Assembly (NCBI GenBank): GCA_035566435.1
Contig: DATMRF010000037.1
Coordinates: 1-64,000 of the forward strand
Source of the DNA: DATMRF01 sp035566435
GTDB lineage: Bacteria > Verrucomicrobiota > Verrucomicrobiia > Limisphaerales > UBA8199
Length of the DNA: 64,000 nucleotides
Direction of reading: 5' to 3'
Shown: positions 9,116-19,572 of the stretch, piece by piece
Layout: every line of letters starts with the position of its first letter
Numbering within the stretch: the first letter of the stretch is position 1
Position numbers and translations under genes: made by a program
The notes under the pieces: model-generated
The model's database searches: none
What the model was told of the DNA's origin: nothing
Seen by the model: the letters and a program-made list of their open reading frames with translations, nothing else

Positions 9116-10846
9116 ATGACATCGCTGCGGGCAAAAGCGGTCGTCGGGCTGTCGCTCGTCCTCCTTTTGGCGGGCTGCACGGCCAGCCATTACCGCAAAT
9201 CGGCGGACAAGGAGGTCTATTCCACCATTCGGTCCAAGACACCCGGGGTGCCCAACATGGACACCAATTTTACCATCGAGCAGACCAACCTCGTGTTGCT
9301 CGAGGGACTGCCCGTTATCACCAATGTTCCGGAGTTTCTGGGCGCCGACGGCCAACGCGAACGCGGTGCCCGGGTCTTGAATCTTGAAGAAGCGCTCAAC
9401 ATTGCCGTTCGTTGCAGCCGCGCTTATCAGTCCCGCAAGGAATCGCTTTATCTCTCTGCCCTGAATCTCACCCTGGACAGGCACCAGTTCGCTCCCATCT
9501 TCTCCGCCAGCGCGAATGCAAACTATGGAGGTGAGACGGCGAAAGCGGAGACCTTCGTCATCGACCAGGTTACGGGAAACCTCATCCCGGTCTTCAGCGA
9601 CAACCTGGTTGAGCGGCAACTCACCACCGATTCCGGCTCAATCGGCGCCAGTTGGCTCATCCGCGATGTGGGCCGGCTCACCGCCCAGCTTAACTCCACT
9701 TTCCAGCGGTTCATCAGCCGCGGCCCCGACCCGGCAGACCCTTTCAGCACACTGAACCAATCGAGCCTCACCGCCTCCTTTACCCGCCCCTTGCTGCGCA
9801 ACGCCGCTTACAAGTCGGAGCAGGAAACCCTGATTCAGGCCGAACGCCAGCTCCTCTACGACCTCCGCGACTTCACGCGTTATCGGAAGGATTTCAGCGT
9901 CCAAATCGCCACCGCTTATTACGGCGTGCTGGGCAACCGTGACGCCGCGCACAACAACTTCCTGAACCTCCAAAGCTCGCGCAAAAATGCCGAACGCAGC
10001 CGCGCCCTCGCCCAGGAGGGCCGCATCACCCAGTCCGACCTCGGTCGCCTCGAACAACAAGTGCTCAGCGCCGAAAGTGCCTGGATCAATTCCGTCCGCA
10101 GCTACCAGCAAGCGCTCGACAACTTCAAACTCCAGCTCGGCTTGAACGTCGGCAGCAACCTCGTCCTGGACGATGGTGAGCTGGAGTCGCTCCAGATCCG
10201 CGATGCGCGCCTCTCGGTCGATGAGTCCATCCAGGTCGCCCTGGCCGCCCGCCTGGATTATCTCAACGCCAAAGACCAGCTTGCTGATGCGGTGCGCAAA
10301 GTCGAGCTGGCGGTCAACTTCCTGAAACCGCAAGTGGATTTCAGCTCGAGCGTCACTCTGAGCAGCAACCCCAACCGCACCGGAGGGTTCCAGATTCCGG
10401 ACCCGCAACGTTACAGTTGGAACGCCGGGTTGTTCATCGATCCCGGACTGGACCGCATGGGCGAGCGCAACAGCTACCGGTCCGCCCTCATTGCCCGCAA
10501 CCGCGCCGCGCGCGCCATCGAGCAACAGGAGGACGATATCAAACTCCAGGTCCGCGATAGCTGGCGCACCCTGGACCAGGCGAAACGCAATTATGAAATC
10601 AGCGAGGTCGGCGTGAAAATCGCCGAGCGCCGGGTCGAGGAGCAGAATCTGCTCGCCGAGCTGGGCCGGGCCAAGGCCCAGGACCAGGTGGACGCTCAGA
10701 ACTCCTTGAGCGATTCGAAGAACCAGCGCACCCAGGCGCTGGTCACCCATACCATCGCCCGGCTCCAGTTCTGGGACAACCTCGGCATTCTTTACATCAA
10801 AGACAATGGCCGTTGGGAGGAAACACAAGATGCAAAAGCTCCGTAA
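9116..10846 (+). CDS. TolC-family outer membrane efflux lipoprotein
   Basis: This 576-residue protein starts with a lipoprotein signal, and the lipobox LLAGC places the lipidated cysteine at residue 21. The mature part has the long alpha-helical repeats of the TolC/OEP family: QSRKESLYLSALNLTL near 105-120, then NAERSRALAQEGRITQSDLGRLEQQV, and a matching second repeat ending AELGRAKAQDQVDAQNSLSDSKNQR. It forms the outer membrane exit duct of a tripartite pump. Its last 17 bases overlap the start of the adaptor gene, so the two are translated together. The N-terminal 100 residues before the first OEP repeat are a lineage-specific extension. Confidence 0.85.
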   Translation: MTSLRAKAVVGLSLVLLLAGCTASHYRKSADKEVYSTIRSKTPGVPNMDTNFTIEQTNLVLLEGLPVITNVPEFLGADGQRERGARVLNLEEALNIAVRCSRAYQSRKESLYLSALNLTLDRHQFAPIFSASANANYGGETAKAETFVIDQVTGNLIPVFSDNLVERQLTTDSGSIGASWLIRDVGRLTAQLNSTFQRFISRGPDPADPFSTLNQSSLTASFTRPLLRNAAYKSEQETLIQAERQLLYDLRDFTRYRKDFSVQIATAYYGVLGNRDAAHNNFLNLQSSRKNAERSRALAQEGRITQSDLGRLEQQVLSAESAWINSVRSYQQALDNFKLQLGLNVGSNLVLDDGELESLQIRDARLSVDESIQVALAARLDYLNAKDQLADAVRKVELAVNFLKPQVDFSSSVTLSSNPNRTGGFQIPDPQRYSWNAGLFIDPGLDRMGERNSYRSALIARNRAARAIEQQEDDIKLQVRDSWRTLDQAKRNYEISEVGVKIAERRVEEQNLLAELGRAKAQDQVDAQNSLSDSKNQRTQALVTHTIARLQFWDNLGILYIKDNGRWEETQDAKAP

Positions 10847-12827
10847 AATCGTCACCGCGCTCTTCCGGCAGCCGCGCTGGAGATTAATCGCCCTGGCTGT
10901 CCTGGTCGCTATCGCCGGCGTTTGGTGGTGGAACCGCGGCGGCAAATCAGTCGGCAAAGCCGCTGCCTTCGCCGCCCGTCGTGGCCCGCTCGACATCACC
11001 GTGCTCGAAGGCGGCAGCCTGCAGGCGCTCGAATTCCAGGAAATCAAATGCGAAGTGCGCGTCGGCTACCAGGGGACCAAGATCCTCCGCATCGTCGAAG
11101 AGGGTTATCTCGTCACCGACGAGGACGTCAAAACCAACAAGGTGTTGGTCGAACTCGACTCTTCCGACATCCAAAAACAGATTGTCCAGCAGGAAATCCA
11201 ATATCAGTCCGCCGTCGCCAGCCTGATCGACGCGGAGCAAAATTACGAAATCCAGTTGGGCCAGAACCAGAGCGACATCAAGGATGCTGAACAAAAGGCC
11301 CGGTTCGCCCGCATGGACTTCGACAAATTCCTTGGTGACACGGTCACGACCCAAATCTGCGACCAGCTCGGCCTCGACAAACTGCTGGCGTCAGCCACCA
11401 CCAACAATGTCGAGCAAACCACCCGGGCCCAGGAGGCGGCCCGTGACAAGCCGGCTCCAGCGGCTACCGCGGGCGTTCTCGGTCTGCCCTCGGGCGGGAC
11501 TCAGCCTTCCGGCGCGCGTCCGGTGGTTCTCGTGACTACCAACGCCTCAGCGGTGCCCGTTGTCGCCGCCTCTCCGTCCGCCACCAGTCCGGGCCCCGCG
11601 GCCGACGCCCCGGACGCCGCAGCCGACCTTTCCGAGCTTGAGGAGCCCGGCTGGACCAATGCCATTAAGGTCGATTTTTCGCCTTACGCCAACATCGACA
11701 AGCTGGGCGACGGCGAGGCCAAGCAAAAGTTGCGCAAGTTCGAGGACGATTTGCAGGTCGCCCAAAAGGAACTGGGCCAGGCCCAGACCACGCTGGACGG
11801 CACCCGCCGTCTGTTTGAAAAGGGATTCGTCACCAAGACTGATCGCGAGCGGGACGAGATCGCATTCGAGAACAGCCGCCTCAAAGTCCAAACCGCCGAG
11901 AGCGCCCGGGATTTGTTCCTTAAATACGACTTCGTTCGGTCCGCCGAAGAGGCCCTGTCGAAGTATGCCGAGGCGGTGCGCGAGCTGGACAAAGCGCGCC
12001 GGGTGGCCATCTCGAAACTGGCGCAGGCCAGGGCCAAACTAAAATCCGGGCAAGGCCAATACCAGGTCCAGCTTCGCCAGCGCAGTGACCTCAACGACCA
12101 GCTTGAAAAATGCACGCTCGGCGCCAAAAAGCCCGGCCTGGTCGTCTATGGCAGCGCCAACGATGACATGTTCTATTATGGCGGCGAAGAACGAGTTCGC
12201 GAAGGCGCCACTGTCCGCGAGCGGCAGGCCATCATCACCATTCCCGATATGACCCACATGGCAGTGAAGGTCAAAATTCACGAGAGCTACATCAAGAAGA
12301 TCAAGAAGGGCCAGAAAGCGCGTGTCACCGTCGATGCTTTCCCGGACAAGGTCCTCACCGGCGAGGTCACCAAAGTCGGCGTCCTGCCCGATTCCCAAAA
12401 CCGTTGGATGAATCCCGACCTGAAGGTCTATCTCACCACTATCACCATCGATGGCACCCAGGACTGGGTGAAACCGGGCATGAGCACCAAGGTCGAGATC
12501 CTCGTCAACCGGCTCGAAGACTGCGTCTACGTGCCCGTCCAGGCGATATCTCCCGATGGCGACAAGCAGGTTTGCTACCTCGCCGGCAGTCTCAAGCCCG
12601 AACGCCGCGCGGTGGAAATCGGCGAGTTCAATGATGAGTTCATCCAGGTTAAGTCCGGTTTGAAGGAAGGCGAGCGCGTGTTGCTGCGGCTGCCGGATGG
12701 GATCGAGACTCAAAAAGCTGGCCAGGACAACAAGCCGCCCGAAAAGGCAAAGGACCAGCCCGCCAGTCCCTCAACTCCGCAGCCGACAACTCCCGCCAGC
12801 GCGCCCATTCAGGCCAGAAAGGCGTGA
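10830..12827 (+). CDS. MacA/HlyD-type periplasmic adaptor with Ala/Pro-rich insertion
   Basis: This is a 665-residue membrane fusion protein linking inner membrane transporter and outer membrane duct. ATG at 10830 has an excellent ribosome binding site (GGGAGG at 10815-10820). A membrane anchor follows (about residues 16-35, LIALAVLVAIAGVWWW), then a long helical hairpin with coiled-coil character (LRKFEDDLQVAQKELGQAQ), and a beta-barrel/membrane-proximal part (MAVKVKIHESYIKKIKKGQKARV). It is much longer than the usual MacA of about 370-400 residues. Most of the excess is an Ala/Pro/Thr-rich linker around residues 195-270 inside the hairpin, plus a Pro-rich C-terminal tail. With its neighbours it forms a MacAB-TolC-like exporter; the substrate is unknown. 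Confidence 0.85.
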   Translation: MQKLRKIVTALFRQPRWRLIALAVLVAIAGVWWWNRGGKSVGKAAAFAARRGPLDITVLEGGSLQALEFQEIKCEVRVGYQGTKILRIVEEGYLVTDEDVKTNKVLVELDSSDIQKQIVQQEIQYQSAVASLIDAEQNYEIQLGQNQSDIKDAEQKARFARMDFDKFLGDTVTTQICDQLGLDKLLASATTNNVEQTTRAQEAARDKPAPAATAGVLGLPSGGTQPSGARPVVLVTTNASAVPVVAASPSATSPGPAADAPDAAADLSELEEPGWTNAIKVDFSPYANIDKLGDGEAKQKLRKFEDDLQVAQKELGQAQTTLDGTRRLFEKGFVTKTDRERDEIAFENSRLKVQTAESARDLFLKYDFVRSAEEALSKYAEAVRELDKARRVAISKLAQARAKLKSGQGQYQVQLRQRSDLNDQLEKCTLGAKKPGLVVYGSANDDMFYYGGEERVREGATVRERQAIITIPDMTHMAVKVKIHESYIKKIKKGQKARVTVDAFPDKVLTGEVTKVGVLPDSQNRWMNPDLKVYLTTITIDGTQDWVKPGMSTKVEILVNRLEDCVYVPVQAISPDGDKQVCYLAGSLKPERRAVEIGEFNDEFIQVKSGLKEGERVLLRLPDGIETQKAGQDNKPPEKAKDQPASPSTPQPTTPASAPIQARKA

Positions 12828-12867
12828 TGCCCTCAGTCCTGAGTCTCAAGTCTCAAATCTCAATGTT

Positions 12868-13122
12868 TTTCGCGAATTCGGCGGCGCCCTCGTCCCGAAG
12901 GGACATCCCGAAAATAGCCCAACGCTTCAGCGTTGGGTTGGACCGCGGTAACGAGGAAGTCCCGAAGGGATGGCTGAACGGGCTAAGGAGGAGGCCAGTT
13001 TCAACCGTCCCTTCGGGACTCGGTACCAGCGACATCGCGTACCCAACGCTGAAGCGTTGGGCTACTGTCGGTTGTCCCTTCGGGACAGCCACATGGCAAC
13101 TGCGCCAGTTGAATTCGCGAAA
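12868..13122. repeat. 255-bp inverted-repeat (MITE-like) element inside the efflux operon
   Basis: The ends are an exact 12-base inverted repeat: TTTCGCGAATTC at 12868-12879 and GAATTCGCGAAA at 13111-13122. Inside, further arms pair: a GTCCCGAAGGGAC palindrome near each end, CCCAACGCTTCAGCGTTGGG on the left with its counterpart near 13042-13062, and TCCCGAAGGGA/TCCCTTCGGGA in the centre. It carries no gene. It separates the adaptor gene from the ATPase gene, filling most of the 352-base gap in an otherwise tight operon. Confidence 0.85.
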
Positions 13123-13179
13123 GGCATTGGGGCCAGGTGCTGTCTGTGTGGGTTTTATCCTTTTTCCTTCTCCCTCCCC

Positions 13180-13863
13180 ATGACTTCACTCGTGGCATTT
13201 GACAACGTCCGCAAGACCTACCAAATGGGTCTGGTCACCGTCGAGGCCCTGCGCGGCGTCTCGTTTGAGGTGAAGCCCGGCGACTACATCAGCATCATGG
13301 GGCCCTCCGGGTGCGGCAAATCGACACTGCTTAATCTCCTCGGCTGCCTCGACCGGCCCACTTCCGGCCAGTACCTCCTGGGCGGCGAAGATGTTTCCCG
13401 AATGGACGACGACGCGCTCTCGGCGGTGCGCGGCAAACGGCTTGGGTTCGTGTTTCAATCCTACAATCTGATCCAGCAGCTCACAGTACTGGAGAACATC
13501 GAGGTGCCGCTCTATTACCAGGGCCGGTCCGAAGCAGAGAGTCGCGCGCAGGCCCGCCGCTTCGCCGCGCGCGTCGGGCTTGAAGAGCGCCTCGAACACA
13601 AGCCGTTCGAGCTTTCCGGCGGCCAGCAACAGCGTGTGGCGATTGCCCGCGCCCTGGTCAATGAGCCCCTCGTGCTGCTCGCCGACGAGCCGACCGGAAA
13701 TCTCGACTCCGCCTCGGGCACCGAGATTCTACGCCTCTTCGACGAGTTGAACCAGCAGGGCGCCACGCTGATCATGGTCACCCACGACCCGAACGTCTCT
13801 AACCATGCCCATCGGGCCATCCGGCTCTGCGACGGCCAAATCGAAAGCGATGTCCAACGATAA
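13180..13863 (+). CDS. ABC transporter ATP-binding protein (MacB/LolD type)
   Basis: This 227-residue ATPase has all the motifs: Walker A GPSGCGKST near residues 42-50, Q-loop in FVFQSYNL, signature LSGGQQQR, Walker B VLLADEPTGNLDS and switch histidine in MVTHD. The NLDS after Walker B is typical of the MacB/LolD/FtsE group, which moves substrates across or out of the membrane with FtsX-like permeases. ATG at 13180 (MTSLVAFDNV) is the natural start; the open frame upstream is the repeat element. The stop overlaps the permease start by 14 bases, giving co-translation. Confidence 0.92.
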   Translation: MTSLVAFDNVRKTYQMGLVTVEALRGVSFEVKPGDYISIMGPSGCGKSTLLNLLGCLDRPTSGQYLLGGEDVSRMDDDALSAVRGKRLGFVFQSYNLIQQLTVLENIEVPLYYQGRSEAESRAQARRFAARVGLEERLEHKPFELSGGQQQRVAIARALVNEPLVLLADEPTGNLDSASGTEILRLFDELNQQGATLIMVTHDPNVSNHAHRAIRLCDGQIESDVQR

Positions 13864-15175
13864 CAACCTGGCGCGATTCCTGCGGGAATTCTCGCTCATT
13901 CGCCTCCGCCGTTCGATCCGGCTCGGAATGCGCAGCCTCTGGCTCCATCGGCTCCGATCGCTGCTGACCGTCCTCGGCATCGTCTTCGGCGTTTGCTCAG
14001 TAATCGCCATGCTGGCCATCGGCGAGGGCGCCAGCTTTGAAGCCCAGGAACAGATCAAAAATCTCGGCAGCCAGAATATCATCCTCAGGAGCATCAAACC
14101 GCCGGAGGAACAAAAGGTGTCGGACAAGGGAAGCCAGAACTATGTCCTCCAATACGGCGTCACCTACAAGGACCTCGCGCGTATCCGCGCCACCATCCCC
14201 GGCGTCACCGTCGTCCTGCCGGCTCGCAACATCCGCGATTACGTTTGGAACATCAGCCGGCGCGTCGATTGCGACGTCGTCGGCACCATCCCCTTGTACC
14301 CGGAGATGCGCAACCACCATGTCGCTTCCGGGCGATTCTTTACCGATACCGACATGGACGCGCAGGCGAGCGTGTGTGTGATTGGCGCCGAAATGGTCCC
14401 CGCGTTGTTCCCGCTCGAGTCGCCACTCGGAAAGCATGTGCGCGTCGGCGGCGATTACTACCAGGTCATCGGGATCATGGAGCCGCGCAGCCAGGAACCC
14501 GCCGGCACCGAAACCCAGGACTCCGCGAAAGCTGCCAACCATCGCATGTTCATTCCCCTTGAAACCGCCAAGCTTCGCTACGGCGAAGTCCTCATCCGCC
14601 GCCGGAGCGGCAGCTTCGAAGCCGAACGCGTCCAGCTTCACGAAATCACTGTCAAGGTCGATTCGCTCGACGCCGTCACGAGCGTGGCCGACGCGATTAA
14701 GGAAGTGCTGGAGCGCAACCACAAAAAGAAGGATTACGACATCATTGTGCCGCTTGAACTGCTGCGGCGCGCCGAGCGCACCAAAGAGATTTTTAATATC
14801 GTGCTCGGCTCCATCGCCGCCATCTCGCTGCTGGTCGGTGGGATCGGTATCATGAACATTATGCTCGCCAGCGTCACTGAACGCACCCGGGAGATAGGCA
14901 TACGCCGCGCCCTGGGCGCTCGCCGCCGCGACATTATCTCCCAGTTCCTCGTCGAGACCGTTCTGCTCTCGGGGGCGGGGGGGATCATTGGCGTCCTCCT
15001 GGGCGTCGCGATCCCGTTCGTGGTCAGTAACACCGCCGGCATGAGGACCATCATCGCCCCCTGGTCTCCTTTCCTGGCCTTTAGTATCTCGGCCCTGGTC
15101 GGCGTCGTGTTCGGGCTTTACCCCGCCTTCCGCGCCGCGAATATGGACCCCGTTGAAGCGTTGCGGCACGAGTAG
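13850..15175 (+). CDS. MacB-like ABC transporter permease (FtsX domain)
   Basis: This 441-residue permease has the MacB topology. One membrane segment lies near the N-terminus (LLTVLGIVFGVCSVIAMLAI). A large periplasmic domain of about 220 residues follows, beginning GEGASFEAQEQIKNLGSQNII. Three C-terminal segments come last (LGSIAAISLLVGGIGIMNIML; GAGGIIGVLLGVAIPFVV; FLAFSISALVGVVFGLYPAFRAA). The conserved ERTREIGIRRALGARRRDI follows the second segment, and the chain ends NMDPVEALRHE, the hallmark of the family. The ATPase here is a separate gene, unlike E. coli MacB where it is fused. Together with the adaptor and TolC-like genes it completes a tripartite pump. Confidence 0.92.
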   Translation: MSNDNNLARFLREFSLIRLRRSIRLGMRSLWLHRLRSLLTVLGIVFGVCSVIAMLAIGEGASFEAQEQIKNLGSQNIILRSIKPPEEQKVSDKGSQNYVLQYGVTYKDLARIRATIPGVTVVLPARNIRDYVWNISRRVDCDVVGTIPLYPEMRNHHVASGRFFTDTDMDAQASVCVIGAEMVPALFPLESPLGKHVRVGGDYYQVIGIMEPRSQEPAGTETQDSAKAANHRMFIPLETAKLRYGEVLIRRRSGSFEAERVQLHEITVKVDSLDAVTSVADAIKEVLERNHKKKDYDIIVPLELLRRAERTKEIFNIVLGSIAAISLLVGGIGIMNIMLASVTERTREIGIRRALGARRRDIISQFLVETVLLSGAGGIIGVLLGVAIPFVVSNTAGMRTIIAPWSPFLAFSISALVGVVFGLYPAFRAANMDPVEALRHE

Positions 15176-15182
15176 GCCGAGC

Positions 15183-15464
15183 TCAAAGCGCGCGGCGCAG
15201 CCAGGCTCGGATGCAGTCGTAATTGCCAACCGTTTGAAGCAACAAAGTATCGCCGTGGCGGGTGAATCCAATCCTCACCGCCTGGCTCGCCCGGCACTCA
15301 TAGACGCCACGCCGCAAGGCTCGCACGCCAAAACCTGCGTGGCGGTGAGGGTGGCCGAAAGCGCCCGGCAGGGCTTCAACGGCTTCGCTGCAGAGCCGCT
15401 GGTCGGCTCCCGAAAGCGCCGCATAATGCCGCGCGAACTGCGGCGACACGGCGAGCTTCATCAT
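15183..15464 (-). CDS. RelE/ParE-family toxin
   Basis: This 93-residue basic protein has the compact RelE-like fold signature: an N-terminal helix pair (FARHYAALSGADQRLCSEAVEAL), then strands HAGFGVRALRRGVYECRASQAVRIGF and LLLQTVGNYDCIRAWLRR. Such toxins cleave mRNA on the ribosome or act on gyrase. The gene follows the antitoxin with an ATGA overlap (15461-15464), the usual arrangement in which antitoxin is translated first. It ends 7 bases from the convergent permease stop. Confidence 0.8.
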   Translation of the reverse strand: MMKLAVSPQFARHYAALSGADQRLCSEAVEALPGAFGHPHRHAGFGVRALRRGVYECRASQAVRIGFTRHGDTLLLQTVGNYDCIRAWLRRAL

Positions 15465-15733
15465 GGCTTGCGCCGCCGCTTGAACTTTTCCCAGGCTACC
15501 GCGCGCCCGGATTCCAGCGTCTCTTTGCCCGCGTTGAGAAGCCGCTCCGCCGCGCGGTCCAACTCCGCCCCGCTCAGCCCATACTCCTGCGCGGCCCAGT
15601 CCTCGGTAACCGGCACCGGCTGCAGCTTGATAACCCGGCCTTTGTGCGTGATCCCAATCGACTCGCCGGCAATGGCTTGGTCGAGCAGGCGCGTCATGTT
15701 GGCGCGCGCGTCCGTTGGAGACAGCGTCTTCAT
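15461..15733 (-). CDS. Phd/YefM-family antitoxin
   Basis: This 90-residue protein has an N-terminal Phd/YefM DNA-binding part: LSPTDARANMTRLLDQAIAGESIGITHKGRVIKLQPV, where helix, turn and the ITHKGR strand match the family. A charged C-terminal tail would wrap the toxin (ERLLNAGKETLESGRAVAWEKFKRRR). It neutralises the adjacent RelE-like toxin and should repress its own promoter in the 95-base spacer shared with clpB. Confidence 0.82.
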   Translation of the reverse strand: MKTLSPTDARANMTRLLDQAIAGESIGITHKGRVIKLQPVPVTEDWAAQEYGLSGAELDRAAERLLNAGKETLESGRAVAWEKFKRRRKP

Positions 15734-15793
15734 AAAGTAACTATATCGTCCCCTGGGAGTAAGTCAATACCATTGAACTTTTGCTCCGCCCCC

Positions 15794-15821
15794 TTGACGG
15801 ATTCGCGTCAGGACTTATCAA
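15794..15821 (+). promoter_or_regulatory. Possible clpB promoter
   Basis: TTGACG (15794-15799) and TATCAA (15816-15821) are separated by 16 bases just upstream of clpB. The second hexamer is weak and the start codon follows within 8 bases, so the transcript would be nearly leaderless. No CIRCE element was seen. This is only a candidate. Confidence 0.22.
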
Positions 15822-15828
15822 TAAGATC

Positions 15829-18435
<2,607 letters not shown>

Positions 18436-18451
18436 CCCGTAGCGCTGAACG

Positions 18452-18569
18452 GTAGCGCAGACTTCCAAGTCTGCCGTATCGCAGGTTTCCAAACCCGCGA
18501 GCTGAAGAACAAGGGGCGGTCAGCCGACTTGGAAGTCGGCAGGACGGCTGACTTGGAAGTCTGCGCTAC
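18452..18569. repeat. Nested palindromic element upstream of the RAYT gene
   Basis: Outer arms at 18452-18476 and 18545-18569 begin GTAGCGCAGACTTCC and end GGAAGTCTGCGCTAC, each with its own internal palindrome. Inner parts are GCAGGTTTCCAAACCCGC (18481-18498) and GCCGACTTGGAAGTCGGC (18523-18540). It starts 16 bases after the clpB stop and lies 58 bases before the transposase start. Confidence 0.88.
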
Positions 18570-18627
18570 GACGTGTAGGCGCAACAATAAGCCTTGCGAC
18601 GACATCAGTCATTTTACATCCTTACTC

Positions 18628-19368
18628 ATGCTCCCGTTTACTGATGATGACTCTAATCCTGCGCTTGATCGCGTCAGCCACGCATTGAGAGCGGACGGGG
18701 TTAAATGCCCTGAACAAAACCCTCTCCGTAGCGGAGTCCATACTCGCGGTTATCTGCCGCATGTAAAACGCGAAGGTGCAACCTATTTTGTCACCTTTCG
18801 ACTCGCCGATGCGTTGCCGCGTGAAGTATTGCTCCGGTTCGAACGGGAGAGGGTTGAGCGTTTGCGCCTTCTCCATGAAGCCGAGCGCCAGGGTTGGACA
18901 ACAACGGATTCGGTCGAGGAGATTAACCGCGATTTCCATCGCCAGGCGGAGCGTTACCTCGACCAAGGCCACGGCGCGTGTCACCTGCGTCGGCCCGAGA
19001 TCGCTGAGCTAATGGCCAACACGCTGCTGCATTTCGAGGGAGAGCGCCACCTCCTGAGCGAATGGGTGGTGATGCCGAACCATGTCCACGCCGTGCTCTG
19101 GCCCATGCCGAACTGCCTGCTAACCGACATTCTGAAAAGCTGGAAGCAATTTGTGTCTCGTCGCGCAAAGCGGATTGTCGGGATCGGCGAGGAAGCGTTC
19201 TGGCAACGGGAATCGTTCGACCATTGGATTCGGGACGAAACCGAAAAGGCTCGCATCTGCCGCTATATACGCAACAACCCGACGACCGCTCGGTTGTGCG
19301 CCAAACCTGAAGACTGGCGCTGGAGTAGCGCATACCCCGGCTGGGGTCGGAGCGGCTCGGGCCCGTAG
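18628..19368 (+). CDS. REP-associated tyrosine transposase (RAYT, Y1/IS200-like)
   Basis: This is a 246-residue single-strand DNA transposase of the RAYT group. It has the opening strand ATYFVTFRLAD (51-61), the HUH metal motif in MPNHVHAV (H152, H154), the catalytic tyrosine Y213 in RYIRNNPTTARL, and the characteristic ending PEDWRWSSAY. RAYTs bind and mobilise REP-type palindromes. Here two such palindromic elements lie directly on either side, and the stop codon TAG falls within the first bases of the downstream one. Open frame upstream of 18628 is repeat sequence, so ATG at 18628 is the start. All catalytic residues are present, so the gene is probably functional. Confidence 0.9.
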   Translation: MLPFTDDDSNPALDRVSHALRADGVKCPEQNPLRSGVHTRGYLPHVKREGATYFVTFRLADALPREVLLRFERERVERLRLLHEAERQGWTTTDSVEEINRDFHRQAERYLDQGHGACHLRRPEIAELMANTLLHFEGERHLLSEWVVMPNHVHAVLWPMPNCLLTDILKSWKQFVSRRAKRIVGIGEEAFWQRESFDHWIRDETEKARICRYIRNNPTTARLCAKPEDWRWSSAYPGWGRSGSGP

Positions 19369-19501
19369 CGCAGACTTCCAAGTCTGCCGTATCGCAGGTT
19401 TCCAAACCTGCGAGTCCTTGAAAACCGCGCGTTCTGCCCAACGGGGGACCGTCAGCCGACTTGGAAGTCGGCGATACGGCAGACTTGGAAGTCTGCGCTA
19501 C
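19365..19501. repeat. Nested palindromic element downstream of the RAYT gene
   Basis: Outer arms at 19365-19389 and 19477-19501 are exact inverted copies and use the same 25-base arm as the upstream element. Inner palindromes are GCAGGTTTCCAAACCTGC (19394-19411) and GCCGACTTGGAAGTCGGC (19455-19472). The first bases overlap the transposase stop codon. Confidence 0.9.
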
Positions 19502-19572
19502 AAGCAGGGGCCGGGCATTCCGAGCATTCCGCCTTTACCATCGCCCCCCTTTTCTCTTTCATTCCCGATCGA

